A stretch of 64,000 nucleotides of DNA from Brevibacterium sp. CBA3109 (GCF_040256645.1 NZ_CP158281.1:3162001-3226000); one strand, 5' to 3'; shown: positions 15,845 to 25,099, counted from the stretch's first letter. Notes: generated by a model from the letters alone, not told the origin. A program made the numbers and translations.

Positions 15845-18744
15845 GACTTCACGCCTTCCATTTCGCTGCGACCGGCTGCGTGGGCTTGCACGCCGCCGTT
15901 GTCATTGTCGGTTCCACGCTCGGTCTCGGGCTTGGCCTCATCGAGGTCGAGATGGAAATAGTTCGTATTCGGGGACAGAACCCCGGTGACGTCACCGTCG
16001 GGCAGTCCCAGTACGATTGCCGTGCCCTCGGCCTGCAGATCGAACAGGAGATCGCGTACGGCTCGGCCGCTCTCACCGGCCAGTGCACCTGCTTCGCTGA
16101 TGATGAGCAGATCCGGCGCCGAGGTGCGCAGCTGTGAGACTTCACGTGCCCCTGGCATCTTCCCCGGCCCGGTCGCAGCGAGGTCGAAGTACGGAACACG
16201 ACGACGGACCCTTCCCGCATGTTCGGGCAGGACCATGTCTCCGATCTTCATCTCACCGGAGGTCAGCCCGACGCGACCGGAGAGGGCAAGCAGAAGTACC
16301 TTGCGGGCTTGGCCGCTGGCGACGAGGATCTGGCCCGGCAGAAGCGAGACATCGACCTGGGAGAATCCGCGCCGGCCCGAGCTGACTGCGATGCCGCGGC
16401 CGTAGACCCGGTACTCGGAATTCGGTTCCGGCCAGTCCCGCAGAGCCACCTCGTGGGCCAGGCCCTCTCCTTCGACATCGAGCCTGGGCAGAATGCGGTC
16501 GAGCCACTTCGGCAGCCACCAGGCCTTGTCGCCGAGCATCTGCATGATGGCAGGCACCAAGGACATGCGCACCAGGAAGGCATCGACGAAGATGCCCGAG
16601 GCCAGGGCGAGGGCAATGGACTTGATGATCGGCTCGCCCGCGGGAACGAAGGCTGCGAAGACGGAGAACATGATGATCGCTGCGGCAGAGACGACCCGAG
16701 CAGAGGAGGCGAAGCCGGCCTTGATCGCATCCCGTGCACTCGCCCCGTGGACATAGGCCTCGCGCATTCCGGAGACGAGGAAGACCTCGTAGTCCATGGC
16801 CAATCCGAACAGGATGCCCATGAGGATGATCGGCAGGAAGCTGATGACCGGCCCCGTCGAATCGATGCCCAGCGGACCGGCGAAGAGTCCGTCGTGGAAG
16901 ACGAGGACCACAGTGCCGAAGGAGGCGAAAACGGACAGGAGGAAGCCGCCGGTGGCCTTGATCGGGACCGCGATCGAGCGGAAGACCATCATGAGCAGGA
17001 TGATCGAGAAGCCGACGACGAAGATGCCGAAGGGGACCAGCGCCTTGCCGAGCTGGTCGGAGACGTCGATCTGGATCGCGGTGGCACCGGTGACCGCGGT
17101 GTCGAAACCGTCCTCGTCCTCGATGTCCGCGCTCAGGTCCCGGAGCCGGTCGACGGTGTCGAGAGTCGCCGGATCCTCAGAGCTCGTGGTCGGAATGATC
17201 TGGAACAGGGCCGTGGTCGCGTCCCGGTTCGGGGTGGCGAGGATGACCTGGTCGACGCCCTCGACGTCTTCGATCTCGTTCTTGATCTTCTCGACATCGT
17301 CGAGGGGATCATCGGAGGTCACGATCTCGCTGGTCATGACCAGCGGCCCGTTGAAACCGGGGCCGAAATGCTCATCGATGAGGTCGTAGGTGGTCCGGGC
17401 GGGAGTGCCCTCCTCCTGGCTTCCGGCAGTGGGCAGAGAGAGCTGGAGATTGGAGGCGGGGATCGCGAACAGTGCGAGTCCGCCCACGATGATGACAATC
17501 GTCAGCAGCGGAATCTTCGTCACCACTCGCAGCCAACCCGCGAAGAATCTATTCATGATCGTCTGCGGATACGGTTCGCCGGCCTCGGCGTGAGCCTCAG
17601 CAACGATCGATTCCCGGGACACGGTAGCCGCGATGCCGGGCCCCACCTCGGCAGTGGAGTCCACGCGCGCGTCGGCTTTCTTCTGGGCCGTGGCCAACGC
17701 CCGGCGGTAGCGTTTCGTGGGCTTGGGTGTGATCTTGTCCTTGACCAGTCCCAGCAGCGCGGGAACCATCGTCAGGGAGATCAGCACAGCGATGACGACC
17801 GAGCCGGAGGCGCCGATGCCCATCACGGTGAGGAATGGGATTCCAGCCAGGGACAGTCCGAGCAGCGCGATCATCACGGTCATGCCCGCGAAGACGACGG
17901 CCGAGCCGGCAGTGGCCACCGCCCGTCCGGTGGCCTCGAGCGGGTCATGCCCCTCGGCCAGAAGTGCCCGGGCTCGAGAGACGATGAACAGGGCATAGTC
18001 GATGCCGACCGCCAGGCCCAACATCAGCGCCAACATGATCGAGGAGGAGTTGACCGCGCCGAAGGCCGTGGATCCCACGACCAGGAGAACGGAGATGCCG
18101 ACTCCGATGAGCGCCGTGATCAGGGGCATGCCCGCGGCGCGGAAGGATCCCAGCGTGAGCAGCAGAACGATGAACGCGATGACAACGCCGATGCCTTCGA
18201 CCCAGGAGATCGCCACACCGGTGATCTGGAAGAGTTCGCCTCCGCCTTCGACCTGGGAACCCTCGGGCAGGGCGTCACGAAGCGGATCCAGTTCGTTCAG
18301 GAGCTGGTCGGGAGCGGCCTCGCCGACCTCCTGCTGGGTGCCGTCGTATTGGACGGAGATCATGGCGGCGGATTCGTCGTCGCTGACTGCGCCCTTGACC
18401 GTGTCGTCGAACGGCGAGGTCACTGCGTCAACGTGCGGGAGATCTTCGAGTCGATCGACTTCCTTCTCGATCTCGTCCTTGTATGTCGGGGCCTCGACCG
18501 AATCACCGTCGGCGGCGACGACGATGACCGAAGCGGCGACGCCCGAGGCTTCGGGGAAGGTTGCACGCATCGAGTCGAGTGCGACCTGGGCTTCGGACCC
18601 CGGAAGGGTGAAGTCATCGTCGAAGTCCTTGGCGAAGGCCGCGACACCGGCACCGACGAGCCCGAAGATCACCAGCCACAGAGCGATGACTCGGATGGGA
18701 GCGCGGTAGGCACGACGACCCAGGGCGTACAAGAATGTTGACAC
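15841..18744 (-). CDS. MMPL/RND family transporter with degenerate ABC-ATPase-like C-terminal domain
   Basis: A 967-residue transporter, probably moving lipids or hydrophobic drugs with the proton gradient. The GTG at 18744 follows CGAGG; an ATG at 18780 would place the operators inside the gene. RND features are two halves each with one plus five or six helices and large outer loops, and the glycine-rich LGLAVGIDYALFIVSRAR and ILFGLAMDYEVFLVSGMREA helices with the proton-relay aspartates. From about 735 a soluble domain resembles an ABC nucleotide-binding domain (GQILVASG...LLLALSGRVGLTSGEMKIG, then APDLLIISEAG at the Walker B place), but the Walker A GxGK(S/T) is lost. It is coupled to the YhgE/Pip gene. 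Confidence 0.88.
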   Translation of the reverse strand: MSTFLYALGRRAYRAPIRVIALWLVIFGLVGAGVAAFAKDFDDDFTLPGSEAQVALDSMRATFPEASGVAASVIVVAADGDSVEAPTYKDEIEKEVDRLEDLPHVDAVTSPFDDTVKGAVSDDESAAMISVQYDGTQQEVGEAAPDQLLNELDPLRDALPEGSQVEGGGELFQITGVAISWVEGIGVVIAFIVLLLTLGSFRAAGMPLITALIGVGISVLLVVGSTAFGAVNSSSIMLALMLGLAVGIDYALFIVSRARALLAEGHDPLEATGRAVATAGSAVVFAGMTVMIALLGLSLAGIPFLTVMGIGASGSVVIAVLISLTMVPALLGLVKDKITPKPTKRYRRALATAQKKADARVDSTAEVGPGIAATVSRESIVAEAHAEAGEPYPQTIMNRFFAGWLRVVTKIPLLTIVIIVGGLALFAIPASNLQLSLPTAGSQEEGTPARTTYDLIDEHFGPGFNGPLVMTSEIVTSDDPLDDVEKIKNEIEDVEGVDQVILATPNRDATTALFQIIPTTSSEDPATLDTVDRLRDLSADIEDEDGFDTAVTGATAIQIDVSDQLGKALVPFGIFVVGFSIILLMMVFRSIAVPIKATGGFLLSVFASFGTVVLVFHDGLFAGPLGIDSTGPVISFLPIILMGILFGLAMDYEVFLVSGMREAYVHGASARDAIKAGFASSARVVSAAAIIMFSVFAAFVPAGEPIIKSIALALASGIFVDAFLVRMSLVPAIMQMLGDKAWWLPKWLDRILPRLDVEGEGLAHEVALRDWPEPNSEYRVYGRGIAVSSGRRGFSQVDVSLLPGQILVASGQARKVLLLALSGRVGLTSGEMKIGDMVLPEHAGRVRRRVPYFDLAATGPGKMPGAREVSQLRTSAPDLLIISEAGALAGESGRAVRDLLFDLQAEGTAIVLGLPDGDVTGVLSPNTNYFHLDLDEAKPETERGTDNDNGGVQAHAAGRSEMEGVKS

Positions 18745-18754
18745 GAAGACCTCG

Positions 18755-18785
18755 ATACAAAAGTGTATTGGATACAGCACTGTAT
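18755..18785. promoter_or_regulatory. Twin operators ATACA-N4-TGTAT between mmpL and tetR
   Basis: Two copies of ATACA-N4-TGTAT lie at 18755-18768 and 18772-18785, with centres 17 bp apart. The second extends to ATACAG-CA-CTGTAT. They overlap the promoter region of the MMPL gene, with another palindrome, GTTGA-C-TCAAC, at 18790-18800 providing TTGA(C/G)T -35-like hexamers on both strands. Binding by the divergent TetR protein is inferred. Confidence 0.65.
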
Positions 18786-18842
18786 TGTTGTTGACTCAAC
18801 GCCCTCAGCGCAAATGCATCAGGAGTTTCTGGAAGATTCTCA

Positions 18843-19547
18843 TTGGATGCTCAGGCCCAGGCCGAACCGATGCGCCACCGCCACAACGACGAAATGCCGA
18901 TGAACACAGACAATCTCAGCGCCCGCAGAAGGCAGACCCGGTCCACACTGGTGGAGGCGGGCGTGTCCGTCTTCGCCGTCAAGGGAATCGATGGGGCCTC
19001 GATCGAGGAGATCTGCGAGGCCGCCGGATTCACCCGTGGAGCGTTCTACTCGAACTTCTCCAGCCGTGATGACCTGGTCCTGGCCACGATCGAACAGCGC
19101 ACCTCGCACGACCTCGACATGCTCGACGCCACCGTCGAACGGTGGCGCGATCGGCTCAACCACAGTGGGCCAGAGAACATCGAGGACTTCATCATGGAGT
19201 TCGTCGAGGACACCTTCAGTCAGAAGAGAGTCACCGCCGCCGAGGTGATCGCCGAGCATGAGATCGAGCTGTACTGTCTGCGCACACCCGGGCTCTACCC
19301 CAGGTACGCGGAGCTGAACTCATTCCAAGTCCAGCGGATCCAATCGCTGATCGAAAACGCCATCGGCTTTGCGGAAGCCGTCTCAACGATTCCCCTCACA
19401 GACCTCATCGAAGCTCTCACCGCCGTCCATTCGCAAGCATCACTGCGAGCAGCTGCGGGGAAGAAGCTCCATGAGGTCGTCGAGATCGACTCGACCCAGA
19501 TCCTGCGCGTCCTCGGTCGGCTGCTCGAGTTCACACCCAAGCCCTAG
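18843..19547 (+). CDS. TetR/AcrR family transcriptional regulator
   Basis: A 234-residue repressor. The N-terminal TetR helix-turn-helix (about 28-75) contains GASIEEICEAAGFTRGAFYSNFSSRDDLV, and an all-helical ligand domain follows. The TTG at 18843 has GGAAG at 7 nt; later in-frame ATGs at about residues 10, 18 and 20 are possible starts. It is divergent from the MMPL-YhgE operon with twin palindromes between them, so it most likely represses that export operon and releases on binding a hydrophobic substrate. Confidence 0.9.
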   Translation: MDAQAQAEPMRHRHNDEMPMNTDNLSARRRQTRSTLVEAGVSVFAVKGIDGASIEEICEAAGFTRGAFYSNFSSRDDLVLATIEQRTSHDLDMLDATVERWRDRLNHSGPENIEDFIMEFVEDTFSQKRVTAAEVIAEHEIELYCLRTPGLYPRYAELNSFQVQRIQSLIENAIGFAEAVSTIPLTDLIEALTAVHSQASLRAAAGKKLHEVVEIDSTQILRVLGRLLEFTPKP

Positions 19548-19614
19548 ATGCACTGTCCGGCGAAGACCGTTCCGGGCACCCACGACCCAGCTCTCAGGCA
19601 CTAAGGTAGTTGGC

Positions 19615-20640
19615 GTGAATGAACTACAGCGCGAATATTACGCCTTCATCAACAACATGGATGTCCGCCTCGGTGCCTTCGTCCTCGCCGACCTGCCCGA
19701 GACCTTCGACAAGGAAGACGGGGCCACGGTGAAGTTCCCCAAGGACTTCGGCCCCAAGTCCCTGCCGATGCTCGAACTCTTCGTCCTCTCCCGCTTCTCT
19801 TCCCCCGACGAAGTGATCGACCCGGAGAACCGCAGATTCGTCGAAGGCCTCATCCGCTACCTCGGCGAGACCTATCTCCGCGCGATCGGCGGCGCCTGGG
19901 ACCACGATGAGGAGACCGGAAACGGGATGCCGTTCATCCGTCCGGACACCGAAGAGGGGCCGCTGAAGGGCGAGCCCATCCCCATCCTGGCCATCATCCT
20001 CGCCGCGGTCGATGCCCGCACCGCCGAGGTCTTCACGGCTGTGCTGACCAAGGCCCGCGAGAACCTCGGCGGTGATGGAGAGCCGAGGCGCAACTGCACC
20101 GGTCTGGCGATGGGGATGCTCACCGCTGAGAACTCCAGTGAGGAAGAGGTCGAGTTCCTGTCCCGCTTCATCGGCACCGTGGAACCGGGCATCGCCGCCT
20201 GGACCCAGGAGCAGGCCGATCCCTCCTCGTGGGAGTACGGGCGCGAGAGCCTCGCCCGGCTGGGCAAGCAGCTCAAGGCCCGCTACGACTCACGCGATGA
20301 GATGATGAGCGAGGAGGAGACCCCATTCGTCGCCGGAGCGATGCGCTTCATCGGCGAGACCATCCGGCGGATCGGTTTCGGGCAGTGGCGCTACGGTGCG
20401 AGCCTCGAGGCCGACGACCCTCGCAGCAGGCAGCCCTTCATCCGCTTCCGCGTCGGTGATCAGAACCTCGATATGGTCCCGTGGCGACTGGCCCAGACGG
20501 CGCTCGAAGATTCGGACTCGATCGCTTCGGGCCTCGACACGATCATCTCTATGCGTGAAGAAGAGGCCGCAAGCGAAGAGGCTGCGAACGGGGCGGACGG
20601 CGTCGACGCTGCGGACGGCGTCGAAGCTGACCAGAGCTGA
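19615..20640 (+). CDS. Conserved-looking protein of unknown function with duplicated domain
   Basis: A 341-residue soluble acidic protein that I do not recognise. The GTG at 19615 follows AAGG by 8 nt. An internal duplication is visible: RRFVEGLIRYLGETYLRAIGG...MPFIRPD in the first half corresponds to TPFVAGAMRFIGETIRRIGFG...QPFIRFR in the second. The C-terminus is an Ala/Glu/Asp-rich tail. There is no signal peptide and no membrane helix. It begins 67 bp after tetR and converges on the C45 peptidase gene with only a 10-bp gap. Confidence 0.75.
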   Translation: MNELQREYYAFINNMDVRLGAFVLADLPETFDKEDGATVKFPKDFGPKSLPMLELFVLSRFSSPDEVIDPENRRFVEGLIRYLGETYLRAIGGAWDHDEETGNGMPFIRPDTEEGPLKGEPIPILAIILAAVDARTAEVFTAVLTKARENLGGDGEPRRNCTGLAMGMLTAENSSEEEVEFLSRFIGTVEPGIAAWTQEQADPSSWEYGRESLARLGKQLKARYDSRDEMMSEEETPFVAGAMRFIGETIRRIGFGQWRYGASLEADDPRSRQPFIRFRVGDQNLDMVPWRLAQTALEDSDSIASGLDTIISMREEEAASEEAANGADGVDAADGVEADQS

Positions 20641-20650
20641 TGGTGACCGC

Positions 20651-21793
20651 TCAGAGCTGGTAGCGGCGGTTGCCGTGCATCCCATCGGCGGGTGAGCCGG
20701 GTGCCAGGTCGATCAGCTTGCGCTTCGAGTCGATCTGCACGGTGACCAGAGTCGCTGAGCGATCCCCGTACGCCGCATCGGGCTCCGGAGCACAGGACAC
20801 CGGCGCCTCGCCTGGCCCTGTGGTCAGAATGTCGATGAGATCGGCCGTCGACTCGGGACCACCGGATGCTCCGGCTCGGTTGGAGTAGTCCTCCAGGCGT
20901 CGCTGAAGGTGAGCGTGGCGTGCCTGCGAGGTCGACGTCGCGTTGAGCTCAAGGCTCCCGGGTACGAGGTCGGGGTGAAGGAAGTGGTTCGTGTGCAGCA
21001 GGAATCCTGAACCGGATTCGGCACCCGGTGATGAGTTCGAATCTCCGGCTCGAAGCTCGCGCTTCTGGGCATTGGCGATCTCGACCTGGACCACCTCGTC
21101 GGCGGTGACCACCGTGATGATCGACGAGGACGTAGTCGGTGCCGAGTGGATGACCTCGAGCGCCTCGTCCAGGGTCGTCGCAGTCGACAGGACCCGTTCG
21201 AGGATCATGTGGATGGGCACTCCCCCGACCTCGTCGCCCTCATGTTTGAGGATGTTGAGCAGAACGCCGACGCCGGCCTCGTTGAGTCCGATCTTGCCGA
21301 GCATCCCATATTCGGCGATGCCCACGTGATGCAGCTGGCCAGGCACAGCTCCCACATCATTGATGTGCCACAGCGTCGAGAAGTCGGCGGCCCAATCCCA
21401 GTTCTGCGCCGCAAGTGAGCCTCCCGGACGGGTGAAGCTCACGGTCGAGCACTCCGTCGCCGAGGCTGGTGCCAGACTCATGATCTCCGTACGGGCGATG
21501 ACCTCCATCAGTTCGCCGATGGGAACCTTCGCGCCCTCAGCCACGGCCGCGACCTCCTCGGCGGCTTCCGGGGACCACGCCTCGAGCCGTGCCAGACTCG
21601 ACCCTGCGGCGGCACGAACATCCGCCTCGGCGATGGACAGGAATTCGAAGTAGCGCCGATAGCCGGCAATCGCAGATTCGATGCCGGTGCGCAGCTCACG
21701 CCCGCGCTGGCCACCCCGCTGGACGTGGTCAGCGGCTCGGGCGGTGAAGGTCTCGGGCCTGACCTCGGCGGCGGGAACATATTCGGTGCTCAT
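20651..21793 (-). CDS. C45 family autoproteolytic acyltransferase/hydrolase
   Basis: A 380-residue Ntn-hydrolase of the acyl-CoA:6-aminopenicillanate acyltransferase type. The nucleophile made by self-cleavage is Cys115 in ATECSTVSF. Other family marks are QNWDW shortly after, GMLGKIGLNEAGVGVLLN, PIHMILERVL, and HTNHFLHPDL near 280. Members cleave or transfer acyl groups on amide-linked substrates; the natural substrate here is unknown. It follows the MBL-fold gene by 34 bp, so the two are probably co-transcribed, with an amino-acid permease transcribed divergently. Confidence 0.9.
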   Translation of the reverse strand: MSTEYVPAAEVRPETFTARAADHVQRGGQRGRELRTGIESAIAGYRRYFEFLSIAEADVRAAAGSSLARLEAWSPEAAEEVAAVAEGAKVPIGELMEVIARTEIMSLAPASATECSTVSFTRPGGSLAAQNWDWAADFSTLWHINDVGAVPGQLHHVGIAEYGMLGKIGLNEAGVGVLLNILKHEGDEVGGVPIHMILERVLSTATTLDEALEVIHSAPTTSSSIITVVTADEVVQVEIANAQKRELRAGDSNSSPGAESGSGFLLHTNHFLHPDLVPGSLELNATSTSQARHAHLQRRLEDYSNRAGASGGPESTADLIDILTTGPGEAPVSCAPEPDAAYGDRSATLVTVQIDSKRKLIDLAPGSPADGMHGNRRYQL

Positions 21794-21827
21794 GGACGAT
21801 TCCTCTTCTTAGGTAGACGTGTTCGCC

Positions 21828-22910
21828 TCACAGCTGCGGGACGAGCGAGTCTACTCCGACGTCGACATCCAGGTAGTGCATGTGGGCGGCTGTCTCCGCC
21901 AGTGCGGCGAACAGGTTGAAGTTGTGCAGAGATTCGAATCCGCGCGACCAGTGCAGGCCCTGCGCGATCGAGTAGACGCTGTGATCCTCGGTGGCGTCCA
22001 TGCGCTCGGTGATCTCATGGAGACGCTGCTGATGATGGTCGATGAGTTCACGTCGGCGGTCGTGGAGACCCTGGAACCGGAACCCGTGCGCTGGCAGGAC
22101 CGCCACCTCCGCGTCCAGCTTTCCGATTTTGTCCAGAGAGCCCAGATAGTCGCCGAGGCTGTGCGTGATGGCGCCGCTGTCGAGCCCGATGTTCGGCGTG
22201 ATCGTCGGGAGCACATGGTCGCCTGAGAACAGCAGCTGGTCCTCCTCGCGGATGAAGACCGAATGGCCGTAGGTGTGACCAGGAGTCCACACTGCCCGCA
22301 GCGCCCCGGACTCCAGGGGCAGATCGGAGCCGTCCTCGAGGATGGTGATGGTGTCGGGCATACTGTTCATCAGCAGCGCGAAATCATCCTTGGATCCGGC
22401 GCCGCCCTTGTCCTTCTTGCTGCCGACCTGGAGGCTCTCGACCTCGGCCCAGCGGTCTTCGGGAACGCCGTAGGCGCGAGCGATGTTGATGCTCGGGTCA
22501 ATCCCGGTGCCCAGGTCCACGCGCTTGGAGAAGAACTGTTTGATCGAACGCAGATCTTCGCCGTGCATGGCGACCCACATCTCAGGGTTCTTGTTCAGCA
22601 GCGCCGGAACCAGCCCGATGTGGTCGCGGTGGTAGTGGGTGATGGCGATCCCGTGCACGTTCGCGACAGTGAACCCCAGAGAATCCAACGCCGAGGTGAG
22701 CGCCACGTACTGGTCCTTGCCGTCCCAACCGGGATCGATGAGGATCAGGCCCGAGCCGTCTGCGATTCCGTAGCAGTAGGTGTAGACGAGTGGATTGTTT
22801 GGGATCGGGACGGGGATCGCCCAGACACCGTAGGCCACGTTCTCCACTGGGGGCAGAACTCTGTCTTTCCACGCCTTCGACTGCGCTGAACTGAGTGTTT
22901 CGATCGCCAT
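21828..22910 (-). CDS. MBL-fold metallo-hydrolase
   Basis: A 360-residue metallo-beta-lactamase-fold hydrolase. The metal ligands are in THYHRDHIGL (HxHxDH), TPGHTYGHSVF, FSGDH (bridging Asp) and LPAHGFRF. The ATG at 22910 is preceded by GAGAGG; longer readings extend into promoter DNA. A C-terminal helical segment (about 290-360) is of the type seen in glyoxalase II-like and lactonase-like members. It is first in an operon with the C45 hydrolase. The substrate could be a thioester, lactone or beta-lactam. Confidence 0.88.
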   Translation of the reverse strand: MAIETLSSAQSKAWKDRVLPPVENVAYGVWAIPVPIPNNPLVYTYCYGIADGSGLILIDPGWDGKDQYVALTSALDSLGFTVANVHGIAITHYHRDHIGLVPALLNKNPEMWVAMHGEDLRSIKQFFSKRVDLGTGIDPSINIARAYGVPEDRWAEVESLQVGSKKDKGGAGSKDDFALLMNSMPDTITILEDGSDLPLESGALRAVWTPGHTYGHSVFIREEDQLLFSGDHVLPTITPNIGLDSGAITHSLGDYLGSLDKIGKLDAEVAVLPAHGFRFQGLHDRRRELIDHHQQRLHEITERMDATEDHSVYSIAQGLHWSRGFESLHNFNLFAALAETAAHMHYLDVDVGVDSLVPQL

Positions 22911-23362
22911 TGTTCGTCGTTGCCTCTCTTCGTCGAGCATCATGGCCGGGTCCACTTGGGACCGGACCATCGCGGCCCCAAGCCTCCGAGGGACCACACT
23001 GCCAATGCTGATCAACCTACTCTCTTTTCGCTGTTACTGAAAGGTCGTTCGGTAGGCGGGATGGGGTCGGCGGGATGGGACCGGCACCACAGGCAAGGAC
23101 AGGTGCTGCGCGTGAGCGGCCAACCTCGGCGAGCTGCTGGTTGCTGCGTTGCACCACAGCCGGCAATCAGCAATAGAGGCTACTGGATTCGTTGCGGATA
23201 ACGCGCCGTCGGGGGAAATTTCGTTTCGATCCGTGGGATTGATTGCGCTTTCGGTTGCCGAAGGGATAGCATCTATGGCGCAGATCACTTCTGCGCCTGT
23301 GCGAATGCACGGTCGGGTGCGATCGCTGGAACATCCGGCAAGACTCATTGAGGAGGATTGGT
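22911..23362. promoter_or_regulatory. Divergent promoter region with inverted repeat GGCGCAG-N7-CTGCGCC
   Basis: A 452-bp gap between the MBL/C45 operon and the permease. An exact 7-bp inverted repeat lies at 23277-23297, 66 bp before the permease start, well placed for an operator. Two tandem 14-bp GGCGGGATGGG-containing units are found near 23055-23082. A TTGATT...ATAGCA promoter-like pair precedes the inverted repeat. No credible gene is seen. Confidence 0.5.
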
Positions 23363-24736
23363 ATGGCTGCGTCAGGCTCACTGAAACGCAACCTCGGGCT
23401 GTGGTCCATCGTCGGGCTCGGTCTCGGATATATGACGCCGACGGTGGTCTTCGATACGTTCGGAATCGTGTCGGGAGAAACCAACGGTGCAGTACCCGCC
23501 GCGTACCTCATCGCGCTCATCGTCATGATCTTCACGGCCTTCAGCTACGGCAAAATGGTCAAGGTCTTCCCCACCGCCGGTTCGGCCTACACATACACTC
23601 GCGAAACCATGAGCCCAGGACTCGGGTTCCTGGTCGGCTGGACCTCGCTCATGGACTATCTGCTGCTGCCGATGGTCAACTGCCTCATCGCGCGGCTGTA
23701 TATGGAATCACTCGTCCCCGATGCCCCACCCTGGGTGTGGGTGGTCCTCTACACCGTGATCATGACCGGCATCGTCGCCACCTCCATGCGCGGGACTGCA
23801 AACTTCAACGCCGTTCTGCTGATCTTCGCCATCGTCATGGTTGCTCTCTTCTGCGTCATCGCCGTCGTCAATCTGACCAACGGGGAAGGTTCCGGGATCG
23901 TCTTCAGCCCCGAGCCCTTCATGCATGAGGGTGTGCACATGTCCGCGCTGCTGACCGGCGCCACCGTGGTCTGCTTCTCCTTCATCGGCTTCGACGCCGT
24001 GACGATGTACACCAACGAGGCCAAACATGTGAACCTCATGCCCAAGGCAATTCTGCTCACGGTGGTCTCCGGTGGCCTGATCTTCCTCACTGCCAGCTAC
24101 TTCGCGCAGCAGCTCTTCCCCGACAATTCGCAGTTCAACATCGTTGATGACCCTCTGCCGGAGATCGGCCTCCTCACCGGGGGGCCCGTCTTTTTGGGCT
24201 TCTTCCTCGCAGCGGCCTTCGCCGCGACGATCGCCTCCGGCCTGGCCTCCCATGCTTCGGTCTCTCGCATGCTGCTGGTGATGGGGCGCAATGGCGTGCT
24301 GCCACGCAAGGCTTTCGGCTACATCAACCCGAAGACGCATACTCCGATGTTCAACATCATCCTGGTCGGCGCGGTGTGCCTGCTGGCAATGTCGTTCAGC
24401 CTCGAATTCATCTCCGCGCTGATCAACTTCGGAGCGCTCATCGCCTTCACTTTCGTCAACCTCACGGTCATCGCGCACTTCGCCTTCCGCACCAGGCAGG
24501 TCGTCGACTTCAAGTCGGCGTTCAACTACGTGGTGATGCCGGCGATCGGCGCAATACTGACCGGGGTGCTGTGGGTGAGTCTGCATGAGACCGCACTGAT
24601 CGGCGGCGCGATCTGGCTGACCATCGGGATCATCTATCTGGCCGTGCTGACCCGTGGCTTCAAGCGCACAGTCCGCAGCTTCGATGACCCCGAAGCCGAT
24701 GCGGAGATGTCCGAACCGGAGGCCGCTACTGAGTAG
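23363..24736 (+). CDS. APC family amino acid permease
   Basis: A 457-residue membrane permease with about 12 helices. Helix 1 carries GLGLGYMTPTVVFDTFG, the unwound substrate-binding region of APC proteins. FPTAGSAYTYTRETMSPGLGFLVGW follows, and SFIGFDAVTMYTNEAK marks helix 6, also typical. The ATG at 23363 has the strong site GAGGAGG. Most likely it is an importer of an amino acid or related amine. It is divergent from the MBL/C45 hydrolase pair, which may process the imported compound; that link is inferred. Confidence 0.92.
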   Translation: MAASGSLKRNLGLWSIVGLGLGYMTPTVVFDTFGIVSGETNGAVPAAYLIALIVMIFTAFSYGKMVKVFPTAGSAYTYTRETMSPGLGFLVGWTSLMDYLLLPMVNCLIARLYMESLVPDAPPWVWVVLYTVIMTGIVATSMRGTANFNAVLLIFAIVMVALFCVIAVVNLTNGEGSGIVFSPEPFMHEGVHMSALLTGATVVCFSFIGFDAVTMYTNEAKHVNLMPKAILLTVVSGGLIFLTASYFAQQLFPDNSQFNIVDDPLPEIGLLTGGPVFLGFFLAAAFAATIASGLASHASVSRMLLVMGRNGVLPRKAFGYINPKTHTPMFNIILVGAVCLLAMSFSLEFISALINFGALIAFTFVNLTVIAHFAFRTRQVVDFKSAFNYVVMPAIGAILTGVLWVSLHETALIGGAIWLTIGIIYLAVLTRGFKRTVRSFDDPEADAEMSEPEAATE

Positions 24737-24959
24737 GGTCCCGGGTCGAAACGATCGGCCCATCTGACTCGACGTGCAGATTCGGGAAGCTCGCACAGCC
24801 GACGATCGGGGCCGCCAGGTTCGTGATCACCGGGTTGCGCAATCCCTGTCGCCAGATTGACGGCCTGCAGCCCGGGCTGATGAAACGTGTTGTGTTCAAG
24901 GCCGGGGACGGTCAGGTCCACAGGCTCGCAGGCGTGATGGGAATCGTCTGAGATGAAGA

Positions 24960-25004
24960 AAAGTCCCCGTTCGCTGTCGTTTTCACGATGCGAACGGGGA
25001 CTTT
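24960..25004 (-). terminator. Rho-independent terminator of tRNA-Ser(UGA)
   Basis: Exact 15-bp arms 24960-24974 and 24990-25004 (AAAGTCCCCGTTCGC and its complement) around a 15-nt loop. On the minus strand the stem ends in TTTTC. It begins 8 bp past the tRNA 3' end. Confidence 0.88.
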
Positions 25005-25011
25005 AACTTGG

Positions 25012-25099
25012 CGGAAGCGGTGGGATTCGAACCCACGGAGCGGGGTTGCCGCTCAATGGTTTTCAAGACCATCTCCTTCGGCCGCTCGGACACGCTTCC
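25012..25099 (-). tRNA. tRNA-Ser (anticodon UGA)
   Basis: An 88-nt class II tRNA. Acceptor GGAAGCG pairs with CGCTTCC, the discriminator is G, the anticodon loop is CTTGAAA giving UGA, the variable arm is long, and the T-arm is GGGTTCGAATCCC. CCA is not encoded. It is the second serine tRNA in the window; seryl-tRNA synthetase lies 7.6 kb away. Confidence 0.95.

Noticed and set aside
16219..18741. An 840-codon open frame on the plus strand
   Set aside because: It lies wholly antisense to the MMPL gene. Its product is Asp/Glu/Arg/Gly-rich junk typical of the opposite strand of a high-GC3 gene and has no ribosome site.
24737..24959. A small gene after the permease (for example the 23-codon frame near 24880)
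   Set aside because: No ribosome site, no family resemblance, too short; probably intergenic.
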